Shown in pieces: positions 1-7,324 of a stretch of 32,197 nt of DNA. Every line of letters starts with the position of its first letter. The first letter of the stretch is position 1. The stretch covers positions 1 to 32,197 of the forward strand of contig JACNJH010000102.1 in the NCBI GenBank assembly GCA_014382665.1. The letters are read 5' to 3'. The position numbers and the translations under genes were made by a program. Below the pieces are notes generated by a model. The model was given only the letters and a program-made list of their open reading frames with translations, made no database searches and was not told the origin of the DNA. The DNA is from Candidatus Desulfatibia profunda. Its GTDB lineage: Bacteria > Desulfobacterota > Desulfobacteria > Desulfobacterales > UBA11574.

Positions 1-49
1 CACCAAAAAATATGGAAAAATTTTAAACTTATATTCTTATGTACGTCCC

Positions 50-205
50 CTATAACGGGTTTTTGACATCAGGGAATAGCTCTTTCTTCAATTTTTCGAT
101 TACGTTGTCATCAGCGATTTTGCAAATGTAATTTAGGGCTTTTTTTGTACACCATAATATCCCTGAGGCTTTTAGCAAAAATATAAAGTCCGGTGTCATT
201 TCCAT
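50..205 (-). CDS. possible 51-aa cassette ORF
   Basis: A 51-codon reading frame starts at ATG 205 with a purine-rich GGAAGGGAA directly upstream and ends with TAG at 50-52. The product starts MEMTPDFIFLLKASG and contains two cysteines and a lysine-rich C-terminal half. It lies immediately after the attC-like site at 228-288 in the orientation expected for the next cassette of the minus-strand array. I do not recognise the family. No attC could be made out to its left, so the cassette end is either degenerate or outside the window. Small unknown ORFs are common in integron cassettes; that it is translated is inference. Confidence 0.35.
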   Translation of the reverse strand: MEMTPDFIFLLKASGILWCTKKALNYICKIADDNVIEKLKKELFPDVKNPL

Positions 206-227
206 TTCCCTTCCATTTTTCTCAGGA

Positions 228-288
228 ACACAACGTTGCTAATCAGCCGCGCGGTTCTTTTGTGTCGGCTGAATTAGCCTTGTTAGGC
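228..288 (-). other. attC-like recombination site 1
   Basis: Reading the minus strand, GCCTAAC (282-288) begins the site and an imperfect GTTGTGT core (228-234) ends it. Between them GCTAATCAGCCG (238-249) and CGGCTGAATTAGC (266-278) form a stem with one extrahelical base, the feature that directs strand choice by integron integrases. The site lies about 65 bp beyond the stop codon of the DUF2726-like gene, as expected for its cassette. The distal core departs from GTTRRRY, so confidence rests on the stem, the GCCTAAC core and the three similar sites that follow. Confidence 0.65.
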
Positions 289-352
289 GCCATTTTGTGT
301 ACCCACGATAGTTTCATTCCCCGCGTTGTGCTTCCGAGGCTTTAGCGCTCCT

Positions 353-1255
353 TTAGCCGACTCCTTTCCGCAAAGACATTATTGTCTTGAATCGACCTTC
401 GAAGTCCTTGACCCGCTCTTTGATCGACAATAGTGGAAGCGCGGGCTCCGCACCACGAACAACCGCGCTCACATTATTCTGTAGTTCGTTCAGGACTATT
501 CCCCTAATTGCGAACTGCACCCAGCTACCAAGATTCTGCTGCTGCATAGCAGTTTCAGCTATGGTGCCCAGTTGGTCGGATGTTTCGATCCAAGATATCG
601 CCCTCAGAGTTCGGTTGTTACCCTCCGCTGTAATCCAGTTCGGGACGTAGTCCGGAATCTCCCCTGATCTGAACATTCGCCCGAGTTCTGCACGGGCATG
701 CCTTTCAAGCTCCAAGGATCGAGTACCCGACTTTGTCCTCACTGATACAAACATAGGATCAAAAACTGAGTCCTCTATGGGAATTCTTCCTGCTTTAACA
801 TCCTCATCCCAGCCTCGTTTCACGAAGAAGACTGTGCAAAACCATCGAAGTAAATCCCAACTTGAAAATGCGCGAGAGAGGTACTTTCTATTAATTCGCA
901 GCAACGGTAGCTCGAAGCGGTCGCATAGCATGTTTTTCATTCCGTCACGTTTCTGATCGTCCGGCGCGGAATGACCGCTGCCATCAAACTCGACCGCGAA
1001 CAGAGATTGATCAGTGGAATCAGTTACCACAAAGTCAAAGTGGGCCTGCAGAGCATACCGATAGTGTTCGTTGTCGATCCCGCTGCACTCTATCGGAAGA
1101 ACGTCAGCAACACGGACTTTCGCGTAGACCTTTGCATTGAAGTCATCGCACACTTCTCGGAGCCGCTGATCGGTAACGGACTCGGGCAGGTTCAAGAGAC
1201 GCTTCAGCATCGTTGAATGGGTTCTCGTTCCTCTAAAGTCTGTGTCGTCTGGCAA
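353..1255 (-). CDS. DUF2726-like nuclease-fold protein (integron cassette gene)
   Basis: This 300-aa protein carries a DUF2726-like core at residues 70-121: a hydrophobic strand with D74, then FAVEFDG (E89, D91), QKRD, K107, C111 and PLLRI. The acidic and lysine spacing resembles PD-(D/E)XK nucleases, to which DUF2726 is usually linked; catalysis is inferred. The rest of the chain is unrecognised. The TTG start at 1255 is preferred because a strong AGGAGG lies a few bases upstream; an ATG at 1210 is the alternative and has no clear ribosome site. It is the sole gene of a cassette whose attC is at 228-288. No signal peptide or membrane segment is evident. It could be a defence or DNA-processing protein. 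Confidence 0.7.
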   Translation of the reverse strand: MPDDTDFRGTRTHSTMLKRLLNLPESVTDQRLREVCDDFNAKVYAKVRVADVLPIECSGIDNEHYRYALQAHFDFVVTDSTDQSLFAVEFDGSGHSAPDDQKRDGMKNMLCDRFELPLLRINRKYLSRAFSSWDLLRWFCTVFFVKRGWDEDVKAGRIPIEDSVFDPMFVSVRTKSGTRSLELERHARAELGRMFRSGEIPDYVPNWITAEGNNRTLRAISWIETSDQLGTIAETAMQQQNLGSWVQFAIRGIVLNELQNNVSAVVRGAEPALPLLSIKERVKDFEGRFKTIMSLRKGVG

Positions 1256-1285
1256 ATCGCCTCCTGCGCTCTATCAGTGCTTGAC

Positions 1286-1359
1286 GCCTAACGTGGTGCT
1301 GACCTGACTGGGGTGGAGCGCCAGCGTAACCCCAGTCAGCGTCCAGCATATGGTTAGGT
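1286..1359 (-). other. attC recombination site 2
   Basis: This is the clearest attC of the array. On the minus strand it runs from ACCTAAC (1353-1359) to GTTAGGC (1286-1292), both matching the RYYYAAC and GTTRRRY cores. An 11-bp perfect inner stem is formed by CTGACTGGGGT (1304-1314) and ACCCCAGTCAG (1329-1339), with an outer TGCTG/CAGCA stem (1297-1301/1344-1348) and unpaired bases between. Its length of 74 bp is in the usual range. It starts 7 bp past the stop of the GIY-YIG-like gene, so it closes that cassette. Confidence 0.85.
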
Positions 1360-1365
1360 AATAAA

Positions 1366-3018
1366 TTACTCTGAAATAGATCTCTCAGTGTCAGAAATAG
1401 TCTGTTCAACCGCGGCAACAATAGTAGAGAGGCTTGCGCGAAAGAACTCGCGATTTTTCTTTACTCTATATTGTTTAAGGCGAAGATGGACCTCTTTCTC
1501 CACCAAACTGCAATTAGCAACTTCCCAGCTAGCCAGTACCTCAAATGGTAGCGGCACACCCGTTGAGGTGCCAAGTTCATGTGCCCGCTCTTTCGCACTT
1601 CGTCGCGTTAGGCCAACTTTATAAATATCGTTGCCATGTGCGGCGGACCGAACAATATAGATTGCCCCAGGATCATCACCTTTTGGAGCTCCACGAATAT
1701 TTTGCATGATAAAAGATTCTGGGCTACTTGTTGAATAACTATCAACTCGTTCAACCCATGTTTTTCCTACAATTGAATTCCCGCCTTTGTCAGTTCCAAT
1801 CTTATTTGGTTCCAATGGTTTCCAGAATCCAGTAGATTCGAAAGAAAAATTGGGTGGGTCAATTATTCGCTGGCCAACTTGGACTAAATTATTAGTATCG
1901 GCGCTACTCAGACATTTGACAATTCGGTGCAAATGATATGCATCCTTTCCGAATTCTTTAGTAGCTTTCTTTATATGGTGTTTTTGCCTGTTGATGAATA
2001 ACTCGGTTACAAATTTAGAGCCTACTACTCTATCAGGTTCAGCAACAAATATGATTGGCAAATATATAATAGACATAAGTGCTGAAAACAATTGACCATA
2101 CCTGTTTAACTCACTTAAGGATTTTTCAAGAATGTCATTTCGCTTTTCCTTTGTAAGCCCCGGAAATGCTTCTTTATCATCCGTGTTTACAAGATAGCTA
2201 TAACCGATATCAATGTTAACATACCTTACATCGTGCTTTTTGGTTTCAAGGTTTAATCGGGTAAGAATTAATACCTTAGAGAATCCTGCCATACCATCTA
2301 AGTAACGATCTCGGATCGAAAGATCTGGACTTGGTGCAAGGTTTTCACGACCTTGGAAGGGTTTACCGTCTTTAAATTCTTTTTCAGCAGGTATCTTGGA
2401 ATCAGGAGGGTTTGATGGATTTTCACCTGCTATAAGAATTACAGATAATTCATTCTCGTGCCGGATTAGTGATACTCCTGCAATTGCAAGGTTTGAGCCC
2501 TCTGTTGAGATTGCAAACTCACCAGTATCACCGGCTATGTCGAACGAATATATTAATCCTTCCTCCATTATATCTACTAATATTTTAGGATCATCAGGTA
2601 TTTTGTGTTCAGCTGTATACCAGTCAAAATAATCGTGCAACCTCAACAAATGTTCACGTTCTTCCCTTATATCGAATACCTTAAATTCATTATTAAAGGA
2701 GAGGAAGGCTTCAACTACATTGAATGATGACGGGAGAGAATGAGGGCCATAGCTAGTAAGGCGGTTTAGATATTCTAAGAAATAATGACGTAGAACGGTA
2801 CTCATTCGAAAACCAGAACAGCCCTCCATACGTAATAAAACAAAAAGGGGAAGACGTCTATTCAACTCACGAATTTTTTGCCGAATTCCTATGTCCATTT
2901 CGGCCAATCGAGAGAGATATGCTTGACCTATCGGATCAGCTTTAGGGTGCCATGGTGGTAGCGGCATCCTCGAAGATAAATCTCTCATTCGGCGTTTATG
3001 TGGCATTCCAAGACTCAT
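1366..3018 (-). CDS. large cassette protein with C-terminal GIY-YIG/T5orf172-like domain
   Basis: The 550-aa product has a long N-terminal region (1-440) that I do not recognise and a C-terminal domain at about residues 450-535. That domain shows AIYIV (452-456), YKVGLTRR (466-473), VPLPFEV and a conserved-looking E507 followed by a basic helix, the layout of the GIY-YIG-related T5orf172/MUG113 domain, which binds or cuts DNA. At 1.65 kb it is large for an integron cassette gene. The ATG at 3018 is kept; a second ATG at 3006 is possible, and neither has a good ribosome site (AAGGA is about 16 bp upstream). No membrane segment is seen. A defence or nucleic-acid-processing role is inferred from the domain and the neighbouring DUF2726 and DUF6602 genes. 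Confidence 0.7.
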   Translation of the reverse strand: MSLGMPHKRRMRDLSSRMPLPPWHPKADPIGQAYLSRLAEMDIGIRQKIRELNRRLPLFVLLRMEGCSGFRMSTVLRHYFLEYLNRLTSYGPHSLPSSFNVVEAFLSFNNEFKVFDIREEREHLLRLHDYFDWYTAEHKIPDDPKILVDIMEEGLIYSFDIAGDTGEFAISTEGSNLAIAGVSLIRHENELSVILIAGENPSNPPDSKIPAEKEFKDGKPFQGRENLAPSPDLSIRDRYLDGMAGFSKVLILTRLNLETKKHDVRYVNIDIGYSYLVNTDDKEAFPGLTKEKRNDILEKSLSELNRYGQLFSALMSIIYLPIIFVAEPDRVVGSKFVTELFINRQKHHIKKATKEFGKDAYHLHRIVKCLSSADTNNLVQVGQRIIDPPNFSFESTGFWKPLEPNKIGTDKGGNSIVGKTWVERVDSYSTSSPESFIMQNIRGAPKGDDPGAIYIVRSAAHGNDIYKVGLTRRSAKERAHELGTSTGVPLPFEVLASWEVANCSLVEKEVHLRLKQYRVKKNREFFRASLSTIVAAVEQTISDTERSISE

Positions 3019-3058
3019 CTATCGTTTCATTCCTTCATGAACAAAAATCTAATAGAAA

Positions 3059-3124
3059 ACCTAACGGCGCGCCTGACCAGCGGGCGCGCTTTTTAGCCCG
3101 TCTGCGTCCAGGCGCAGGTTAGAG
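3059..3124 (-). other. attC recombination site 3
   Basis: On the minus strand the site runs from CTCTAAC (3118-3124) to GTTAGGT (3059-3065). The halves GCGCCTG and CAGGCGC, and GCGGGC and GCCCG, pair to give a long interrupted stem. The 66-bp site begins about 20 bp after the stop of the two-TM coiled-coil gene. The first core has C where a purine is expected, which is within known variation. Confidence 0.75.
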
Positions 3125-3145
3125 GGATTTCGCATCAGCGATCCC

Positions 3146-3988
3146 TTACGTGAACTTGACCGTAGAGACGAGCCTTTGAAAGACCTCCCGAGATTCATTA
3201 ATCAACTCCTCACACTCATGCAGAGCAAAAATAAAGAGCCGGGCCTGATCCTCGTGGAAGACCGAAATGCCTTCCATGATGTTAAACTTCCCCTGAACGT
3301 CCTTATGGGGATAGCGAGCGACGCAATGGATTCCGCGGGCATTGTCGACGAATGTGGGCTCGAACCTAAGACCGCTAGCTTGAAGATGGGTCTTCACAGG
3401 TAAGAAAGGGCTTTTCAAAAACTCATCGTCAGGCTCAAAGGCGCCATCTTGTCCTTTGGCTCCCCTCTGTTCAAGAAGGACTTGGAATTCTGGACTGGTT
3501 ACGTGAATAGCAGTTATGTTTATGTTGCCTTGAAAATACAACCGGTCCATTTCACCTGGCTCCAGAGGCCTCATGTACATTCCAACTTGTGTTTCCGGAT
3601 TTAAGATCCAGGTTTTGGGCCGCGCAAACCCAAGTCGAAGGTCCGATGAATATACAAGCTCGAAGCCTTCAGGACAACGGATCTCTGGGAACTGTGCGGA
3701 CTTGAGGCGCTGATTCTCCGCCTCAAGCTCCTTAATCCTCAGATTGGTTTCCTTCACCGTTTCGTCCCGTTCCGCTTGATCCGCATTCTTCTTTATCGAC
3801 AGGAAGACTCGGGAAGAAACTAGAAGAAATATGACGAATCCGGCAGCAGCACCTCCAAGCCTCATCTTCTGACTTTCGAACGTGCCCGTTGACTCCAGTG
3901 CCCCATAGAGAAGAATCGCTGCCAAGAGGTTGCAGCCGAAGAGAAGTAAGAACACGGTAATGGGTAGCGTTGACCAATTTCTCGTCAT
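3146..3988 (-). CDS. two-TM coiled-coil membrane protein of unknown function (cassette gene)
   Basis: The start is placed at ATG 3988 because AGGAGGG lies 10 bp upstream and because a longer frame would run through the attC and into the preceding gene. The 280-aa product has two N-terminal membrane segments (about residues 8-31 and 44-64), a charged heptad-like stretch rich in E, K and L (about 68-98) likely to form a coiled coil, and a soluble C-terminal domain of about 180 residues that I do not recognise. It is probably anchored in the inner membrane with the large domain in the cytoplasm, though topology is inferred. It is one cassette of the array, with attC at 3059-3124. No function is assigned. 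Confidence 0.65.
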   Translation of the reverse strand: MTRNWSTLPITVFLLLFGCNLLAAILLYGALESTGTFESQKMRLGGAAAGFVIFLLVSSRVFLSIKKNADQAERDETVKETNLRIKELEAENQRLKSAQFPEIRCPEGFELVYSSDLRLGFARPKTWILNPETQVGMYMRPLEPGEMDRLYFQGNINITAIHVTSPEFQVLLEQRGAKGQDGAFEPDDEFLKSPFLPVKTHLQASGLRFEPTFVDNARGIHCVARYPHKDVQGKFNIMEGISVFHEDQARLFIFALHECEELINESREVFQRLVSTVKFT

Positions 3989-4026
3989 GTAGTCATGCCC
4001 TCCTAGGTAAGGTTCTATACTGAGCC

Positions 4027-4088
4027 CTCTAACGTTGAGTTGAGGGGCGGCGAGGTACGAGCCGTCCCTCTCGAATGATTTGTTATAT
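4027..4088 (-). other. attC-like recombination site 4
   Basis: GAGGGGCGGC (4042-4051) and GCCGTCCCTC (4061-4070) form a ten-position stem with one G-T mismatch around a 9-base loop. On the minus strand the outer cores are ATATAAC (4082-4088, one mismatch to RYYYAAC) and GTTAGAG (4027-4033). The first core overlaps the TAA stop of the DUF6602-like gene, a common arrangement in cassettes. It is degenerate in the outer boxes and therefore less certain than site 2. Confidence 0.6.
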
Positions 4089-4820
4089 TTTACCTGGTCC
4101 AACAATGTAGGGTATCCATGATCTTTCGAAACCCTTGCCTTCGGTGATTTTTTCTTTGTGTGTAATATTGTCATAGCAAACATTAATTAATACAGAGAAA
4201 TACGTGAGAGTTTCAAGATATTCGGGGCCTTCAATCAGATCCACTTTGTTGGAATTGTCATATCCTTTTCTTTTAAGAGTGAATTTCCCGATTATACAGA
4301 TAGTCATCAGATGAGGTATCTCTTGAAACCATTCCGAAAGCGTTTCTTTCCCAACTTTTGTTTCAAGCCCAATCAGACTGAATAGTATTGGAAGTGATTG
4401 CCTTGTTTGCTTCGCTACATCGTTTGGTTTCCGCACGGCAACAGGCCTAAGTTTTTGGCATTCAATAAACTGATTTTTTAGCTGGTCCAAGGTTTCTGAA
4501 TCAACGGTCGATTTCATCTCTATCGCTGCCAACGCTGTCTCTACTGGAACCAGAGCTACATCTTTCATGAGGGCGATAGAAGGTATTCTCTTTCTTTCAG
4601 CTAGAATAAAATCTATTTGAGGGGAGATGCTTCCAAAACAGTCACAGATAAACCCAGAGCCCACAGATATGTCAGGAGGCATGATATCGCCTAAAAAGGC
4701 TCGAAGATAGGATTCACGAAGAGCCCCCTTTGTTGCGCTGTGAGAGATTGATGAAGATTCGCTTATAGAGTCGGACAGTCGTCGAAGCCTTGAAACCAGG
4801 ACCTGCTGTATTCTACTCAT
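4083..4820 (-). CDS. DUF6602-like protein, possible PD-(D/E)XK fold (cassette gene)
   Basis: The ATG at 4820 follows GAGG by about 8 bp and is preferred over an upstream ATG at 4868. The 245-aa product has an N-terminal helical part (SHSATKGALRESYLRAFL, about 26-43), then ISVGSGFICD (51-60), PQIDFIL with D70, and AAIEMKS with E101-x-K103. This order matches what I recall of DUF6602 proteins, and the D...ExK arrangement resembles a restriction-endonuclease-like core; nuclease activity is inference. It is the most upstream recognisable cassette gene, closed by the attC-like site at 4027-4088. No second partner gene or integrase is found upstream. There is no signal peptide or membrane segment. 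Confidence 0.65.
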   Translation of the reverse strand: MSRIQQVLVSRLRRLSDSISESSSISHSATKGALRESYLRAFLGDIMPPDISVGSGFICDCFGSISPQIDFILAERKRIPSIALMKDVALVPVETALAAIEMKSTVDSETLDQLKNQFIECQKLRPVAVRKPNDVAKQTRQSLPILFSLIGLETKVGKETLSEWFQEIPHLMTICIIGKFTLKRKGYDNSNKVDLIEGPEYLETLTYFSVLINVCYDNITHKEKITEGKGFERSWIPYIVGPGKI

Positions 4821-5066
4821 CTTTTGTCCTCGAAATATAACTAGTGAGTGGATAGAAAAAACGCGCAATATTGCCGCATAACTAAAAGAGCAACTTGCTG
4901 TCTAATTCAAGTAAATTCAATTTGTTATAATGCTTCCAAAGGGATATTGAAACCGGAAAAACGAGAATTTTTTCTTCAATATTCCAATATGCGAGAAAAA
5001 CTTCTTAATATTCCTGATATTACGGGTGTTTTATAGAAAAAAGCTAAAATTTTAAAAAAGGAAACT

Positions 5067-5155
5067 TTGGGAACGTCCTTGAAGAATTGGTGTGCTATGA
5101 AGTGACAGCAAGAGATAGTCGATATAGGTACAGGAGAGCCAGGGGGCGTTCCCAA
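5067..5155. repeat. 89-bp element bounded by 12-bp inverted repeats
   Basis: TTGGGAACGTCC at 5067-5078 is matched by GGGCGTTCCCAA at 5144-5155, identical as inverted repeats except for one position. The 65 bp between them has no obvious further symmetry. The layout suits a small non-autonomous element or a structured transcript; GGGAACGTCC-type ends are reminiscent of REP-associated transposase elements, but no transposase is present and that link is weak. Confidence 0.4.
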
Positions 5156-5516
5156 TATCCTCCCTCCTCCAGGGTAGATTATCCATAATTGAATATTGTT
5201 TATAAATCAAGGGAAAATATTAGATGTTACAATATGTTACAAAAGAGGGGGAGCGGCAGCAAAATTGTGTAGTTATTACACACCCCAAAAGGCACTAATT
5301 TTAATATATGCTAAATATCAAATGGTTATCAATTTGCTTTATGATTTAAAAGACTTCAACGACTTTTCGACCGTATTGAAAAGCAGCGGTGTTGACTTAT
5401 TTATGGATATTCCAGATAGAAATGTCCTAGGAGTTGCGTCCTGTGAGGTCAAGTTGGGTGATGCCCGCAAATTTTATGCAACTGAAGCGTTCATTTGCCC
5501 CGGTAACGGGATTTAC

Positions 5517-5573
5517 GCCTAAGGCGCACAAGCATGCCTGAGGCGCACAAGTCCACCCGAGGCGGATAAATCC
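5517..5573. repeat. three imperfect 19-bp tandem repeats
   Basis: Units start at 5517, 5536 and 5555, sharing the pattern GCCTRAGGCGCACAAG. The third is more diverged and runs into a small hairpin GCGGA-TAAA-TCCGC at 5562-5575. The array overlaps the end of the weak ORF and precedes the vapC-like stop by about 20 bp. Confidence 0.6.
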
Positions 5574-5592
5574 GCTTCGCTCCAACAAGCAT

Positions 5593-5985
5593 TCACGAGG
5601 TCTTCCATCCCCTCTGTGCGTTTACTTCAGGCATGAGATAGTGTTTGGTATTTAGCGTAAAGATTGATCCGCCGGATTTGATGACAGTGGCCGCAAGGAT
5701 TGCATCGTTAATATCCGTTCCATGGCGCGGATTCCATTGGCGATAAATTTTCCCGGCCATATCAATAACGCCTTGGTCCACAGGGGCCGTCTGAAATTGT
5801 GATAAAAACAGCAAGGTTGCCTCTTCCTCCTCCGGTCGCATGAAAAAGACCACCTCTGCACGTTGCATGGCACCGGTCCATAGATCAAACTTATCCTTAT
5901 CACGCAGCCTTTTCAAAAGATTCAAAGCCTTACATTCCCCGCGCAGATGCCAAATGAGAATGTCCGAATCGATGTACGCCTTCAC
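5593..5985 (-). CDS. vapC: VapC-like PIN-domain ribonuclease toxin
   Basis: This 130-aa PIN domain is expected to cleave RNA with Mg2+ and to be neutralised by the upstream antitoxin. The acidic residues of the family are in place: D6 (YIDSD), E44 (RAEVV), D91 and D94 (GTDINDAILA), with TLNTKHY (110-116) in the C-terminal motif. The length is normal for VapC. Translation starts at GTG 5985, overlapping the antitoxin stop codon (GTGA), so the two are translationally coupled. Whether it is active is not shown, but no key residue is missing. The module sits between the cassette array and the proC-AOR operon, a typical stabiliser or accessory position. Confidence 0.9.
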   Translation of the reverse strand: MKAYIDSDILIWHLRGECKALNLLKRLRDKDKFDLWTGAMQRAEVVFFMRPEEEEATLLFLSQFQTAPVDQGVIDMAGKIYRQWNPRHGTDINDAILAATVIKSGGSIFTLNTKHYLMPEVNAQRGWKTS

Positions 5986-6239
5986 CGTTTATACCTTTCC
6001 TGCGATCGGCGCATGGCGGTTTTAATGCGCTCGACCGTTTTGGCGGCCGGTTCATCGCGTTGCCAGCAACCCAATGTGTGGGCAAAAATATCGAACTTAT
6101 GCTCCAGATCGACTTTTTGAGCATAGTGCCGAATGGCATTTTCAATCACGGCTTTTTTTGACGTGCCCAACTTTTTTGCCAGCAGGTCAATTCGCCGGAC
6201 CACAGCTTCATCAATGCGGGTTGACATGATTTTGTCCAT
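5982..6239 (-). CDS. ribbon-helix-helix (CopG-like) antitoxin of the VapC pair
   Basis: The 85-aa product begins with a short basic strand and STRIDEAVVRRIDLLAKKLG, the ribbon-helix-helix DNA-binding pattern, followed by KKAVIENAIRHYA and a C-terminal tail that would wrap the toxin. The ATG at 6239 is chosen because GGAGGTGTCA immediately precedes it; the ATG at 6251 would lie upstream of that ribosome site. The antitoxin precedes the toxin gene and overlaps it by four bases. RHH antitoxins normally repress their own promoter together with the toxin, and the direct repeat at 6258-6281 is a possible operator. Confidence 0.85.
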   Translation of the reverse strand: MDKIMSTRIDEAVVRRIDLLAKKLGTSKKAVIENAIRHYAQKVDLEHKFDIFAHTLGCWQRDEPAAKTVERIKTAMRRSQERYKR

Positions 6240-6257
6240 TGACACCTCCAATTACAT

Positions 6258-6281
6258 ACGTAAGAAAGATAACGTAAGAAA
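6258..6281 (-). promoter_or_regulatory. candidate operator of the vapBC-like pair
   Basis: The 10-mer ACGTAAGAAA occurs at 6258-6267 and again at 6272-6281, a 14-bp period, about 20-40 bp upstream of the antitoxin start. RHH proteins bind short direct or inverted repeats of this kind. The role is inferred from position. Confidence 0.45.
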
Positions 6282-6356
6282 TTGAGATTGTCAATGGAAA
6301 TGAGTCGGAGGAATTATCGTATTCCCAGTGCATTGATAGTAAAGCAGAATTCTTTT

Positions 6357-6378
6357 TAAAAGCCCCGCCTGCGGCGAG
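6357..6378 (-). terminator. possible Rho-independent terminator of the proC-AOR-ccdA operon
   Basis: On the minus strand CTCGCC (6373-6378), a GCA loop and GGCGGG (6364-6369) form a six-pair hairpin that runs into GGCTTTTA. It lies about 36 bp beyond the ccdA-like stop. The T tract is short, so termination efficiency is doubtful. Confidence 0.4.
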
Positions 6379-6413
6379 AGACAGGTTCGGAAGGCGAAGC
6401 TTCGGTAGCTTTG

Positions 6414-7112
6414 TTAGGAACCACTGAATACATACAGCTTGTTTGTGAGCAGGGCCAGCCCTACCAGAATCAACAAAACTCCGGCGGCAGCATTGACGTA
6501 TTTTACAATTCGAGAAGCCCTTTGAATAAAAACCAGTAAGAAATTAATAAAAACGGAAATGATAACAAAAGGCAAAGCCAGTCCGGCCGAATAGACCCCT
6601 AGCAGCACAATTCCATGCCCAACCGTTTTCTGGCTGCCGGCGACGATAAGTATCGATCCCAGCAAGGGGCCGATGCAAGGGCTCCAGCCGGCGCCAAAAG
6701 CCATGCCAATGATAAATGTTCCCAAAAAATGCAAGGGCTTTTTCTTTATCTGAATCCGTTTTTCAAAATAAAGACTGCGGATATGAAGCACACCGGTTAA
6801 ATGGATACCCAGGATAATAATTAAAAGCCCACCGGCAATTCTTATAACATCCCTGTATTTATATATAAAACCGCCAAGATAAGATGCTGAAGCACCCATT
6901 AGAATAAATACAAAGGAGAAACCTGAAACATAAAACAGCGTTGAAAGAATGACTTTTCTTCTGATTTCGATCTTACCTTCGGTCAGTTCCTCTAAAGAAT
7001 AACCGGTAATAAAGGTAAAATATGCGGGTATCAGCGGCAGGACGCACGGAGAAAGGAAAGAGAGAAGCCCTGCCAGAAATGCGGCCGGAAATGAGATGGT
7101 TTCAAAAAACAT
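6414..7112 (-). CDS. ccdA: CcdA/DsbD-type thiol-disulfide transmembrane protein
   Basis: The 232-aa product is a six-helix membrane protein of the CcdA family, which passes electrons from cytoplasmic thioredoxin across the inner membrane to periplasmic thiol proteins. The two redox cysteines are seen in LSPCVLPL (C23) and GWSPCIGPLLG (C146), each in the proline-flanked context of the family. The length equals that of stand-alone CcdA. It starts 14 bp after the moaD-like gene and closes the proC-AOR-moaD operon. No thioredoxin-like or cytochrome gene is adjacent, so its client is unknown; cytochrome c maturation or maintenance of periplasmic thiols are the usual roles. Confidence 0.88.
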   Translation of the reverse strand: MFFETISFPAAFLAGLLSFLSPCVLPLIPAYFTFITGYSLEELTEGKIEIRRKVILSTLFYVSGFSFVFILMGASASYLGGFIYKYRDVIRIAGGLLIIILGIHLTGVLHIRSLYFEKRIQIKKKPLHFLGTFIIGMAFGAGWSPCIGPLLGSILIVAGSQKTVGHGIVLLGVYSAGLALPFVIISVFINFLLVFIQRASRIVKYVNAAAGVLLILVGLALLTNKLYVFSGS

Positions 7113-7126
7113 AAATGCCCTTTTGT

Positions 7127-7324
7127 TTATCCTCCCGCAATCATGGGCAGCAGAAACACATCGGAGTCATCCGGAATCGGAGTTTTTTCAAAATAAGGCT
7201 TGGAGATGTGTTTATCATTGATACGAACGACGGCATAGTGATGGGCGTCTTCCAGATCTTCGAGCAGGTCTGCAACGGTTATCCCTTCACGCCAGGGATG
7301 CGGTTTTCCATTGACCCGGATCAT
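7127..7324 (-). CDS. MoaD/ThiS-like sulfur carrier linked to AOR
   Basis: This 65-aa beta-grasp protein ends in GG, the tail that MoaD and ThiS proteins need for adenylation and thiocarboxylation. The core MIRVNGKPHPW, VADLLEDL and AVVRIND fits the ubiquitin-like fold. The ATG overlaps the AOR stop codon (ATGA), so the pair is translationally coupled. MoaD-like proteins encoded next to AOR-family enzymes are thought to supply the dithiolene sulfur of the tungsten or molybdenum pterin cofactor. ThiS of thiamine synthesis is the alternative, but no thi gene is nearby. Confidence 0.85.
   Translation of the reverse strand: MIRVNGKPHPWREGITVADLLEDLEDAHHYAVVRINDKHISKPYFEKTPIPDDSDVFLLPMIAGG

Larger units (their letters stand above)
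4870..5592. other. non-coding or decayed AT-rich stretch
   Basis: About 720 bp lie between the cassette array and the vapC-like gene. It contains an inverted repeat (5067-5155), a weak ORF-like stretch ending at 5522, and a 19-bp tandem repeat (5517-5573). I find no integron integrase and no convincing attI or fifth attC here. The ORF at 5196-5522 (108 codons, TTG start, no ribosome site) ends in a region reading NGIYA and is not recognised; it may be a gene remnant. Confidence 0.5.

Noticed and set aside
50-4820. An integron integrase inside the window
   Set aside because: No frame shows tyrosine-recombinase motifs in this region on either strand.
4835-4935. Upstream attC or attI before the DUF6602-like cassette
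   Set aside because: TATAAC and GTTATAT occur about 90 bp apart but the sequence between does not fold into an attC-like stem.
5196-5522. A 108-codon plus-strand ORF as a real gene
   Set aside because: TTG start, no ribosome site and no recognisable pattern; mentioned only as a possible remnant.
6408-6418. GTTAGGA beside the ccdA stop as a fifth attC
   Set aside because: No RYYYAAC partner or extended stem could be found, and the gene belongs to an ordinary operon.
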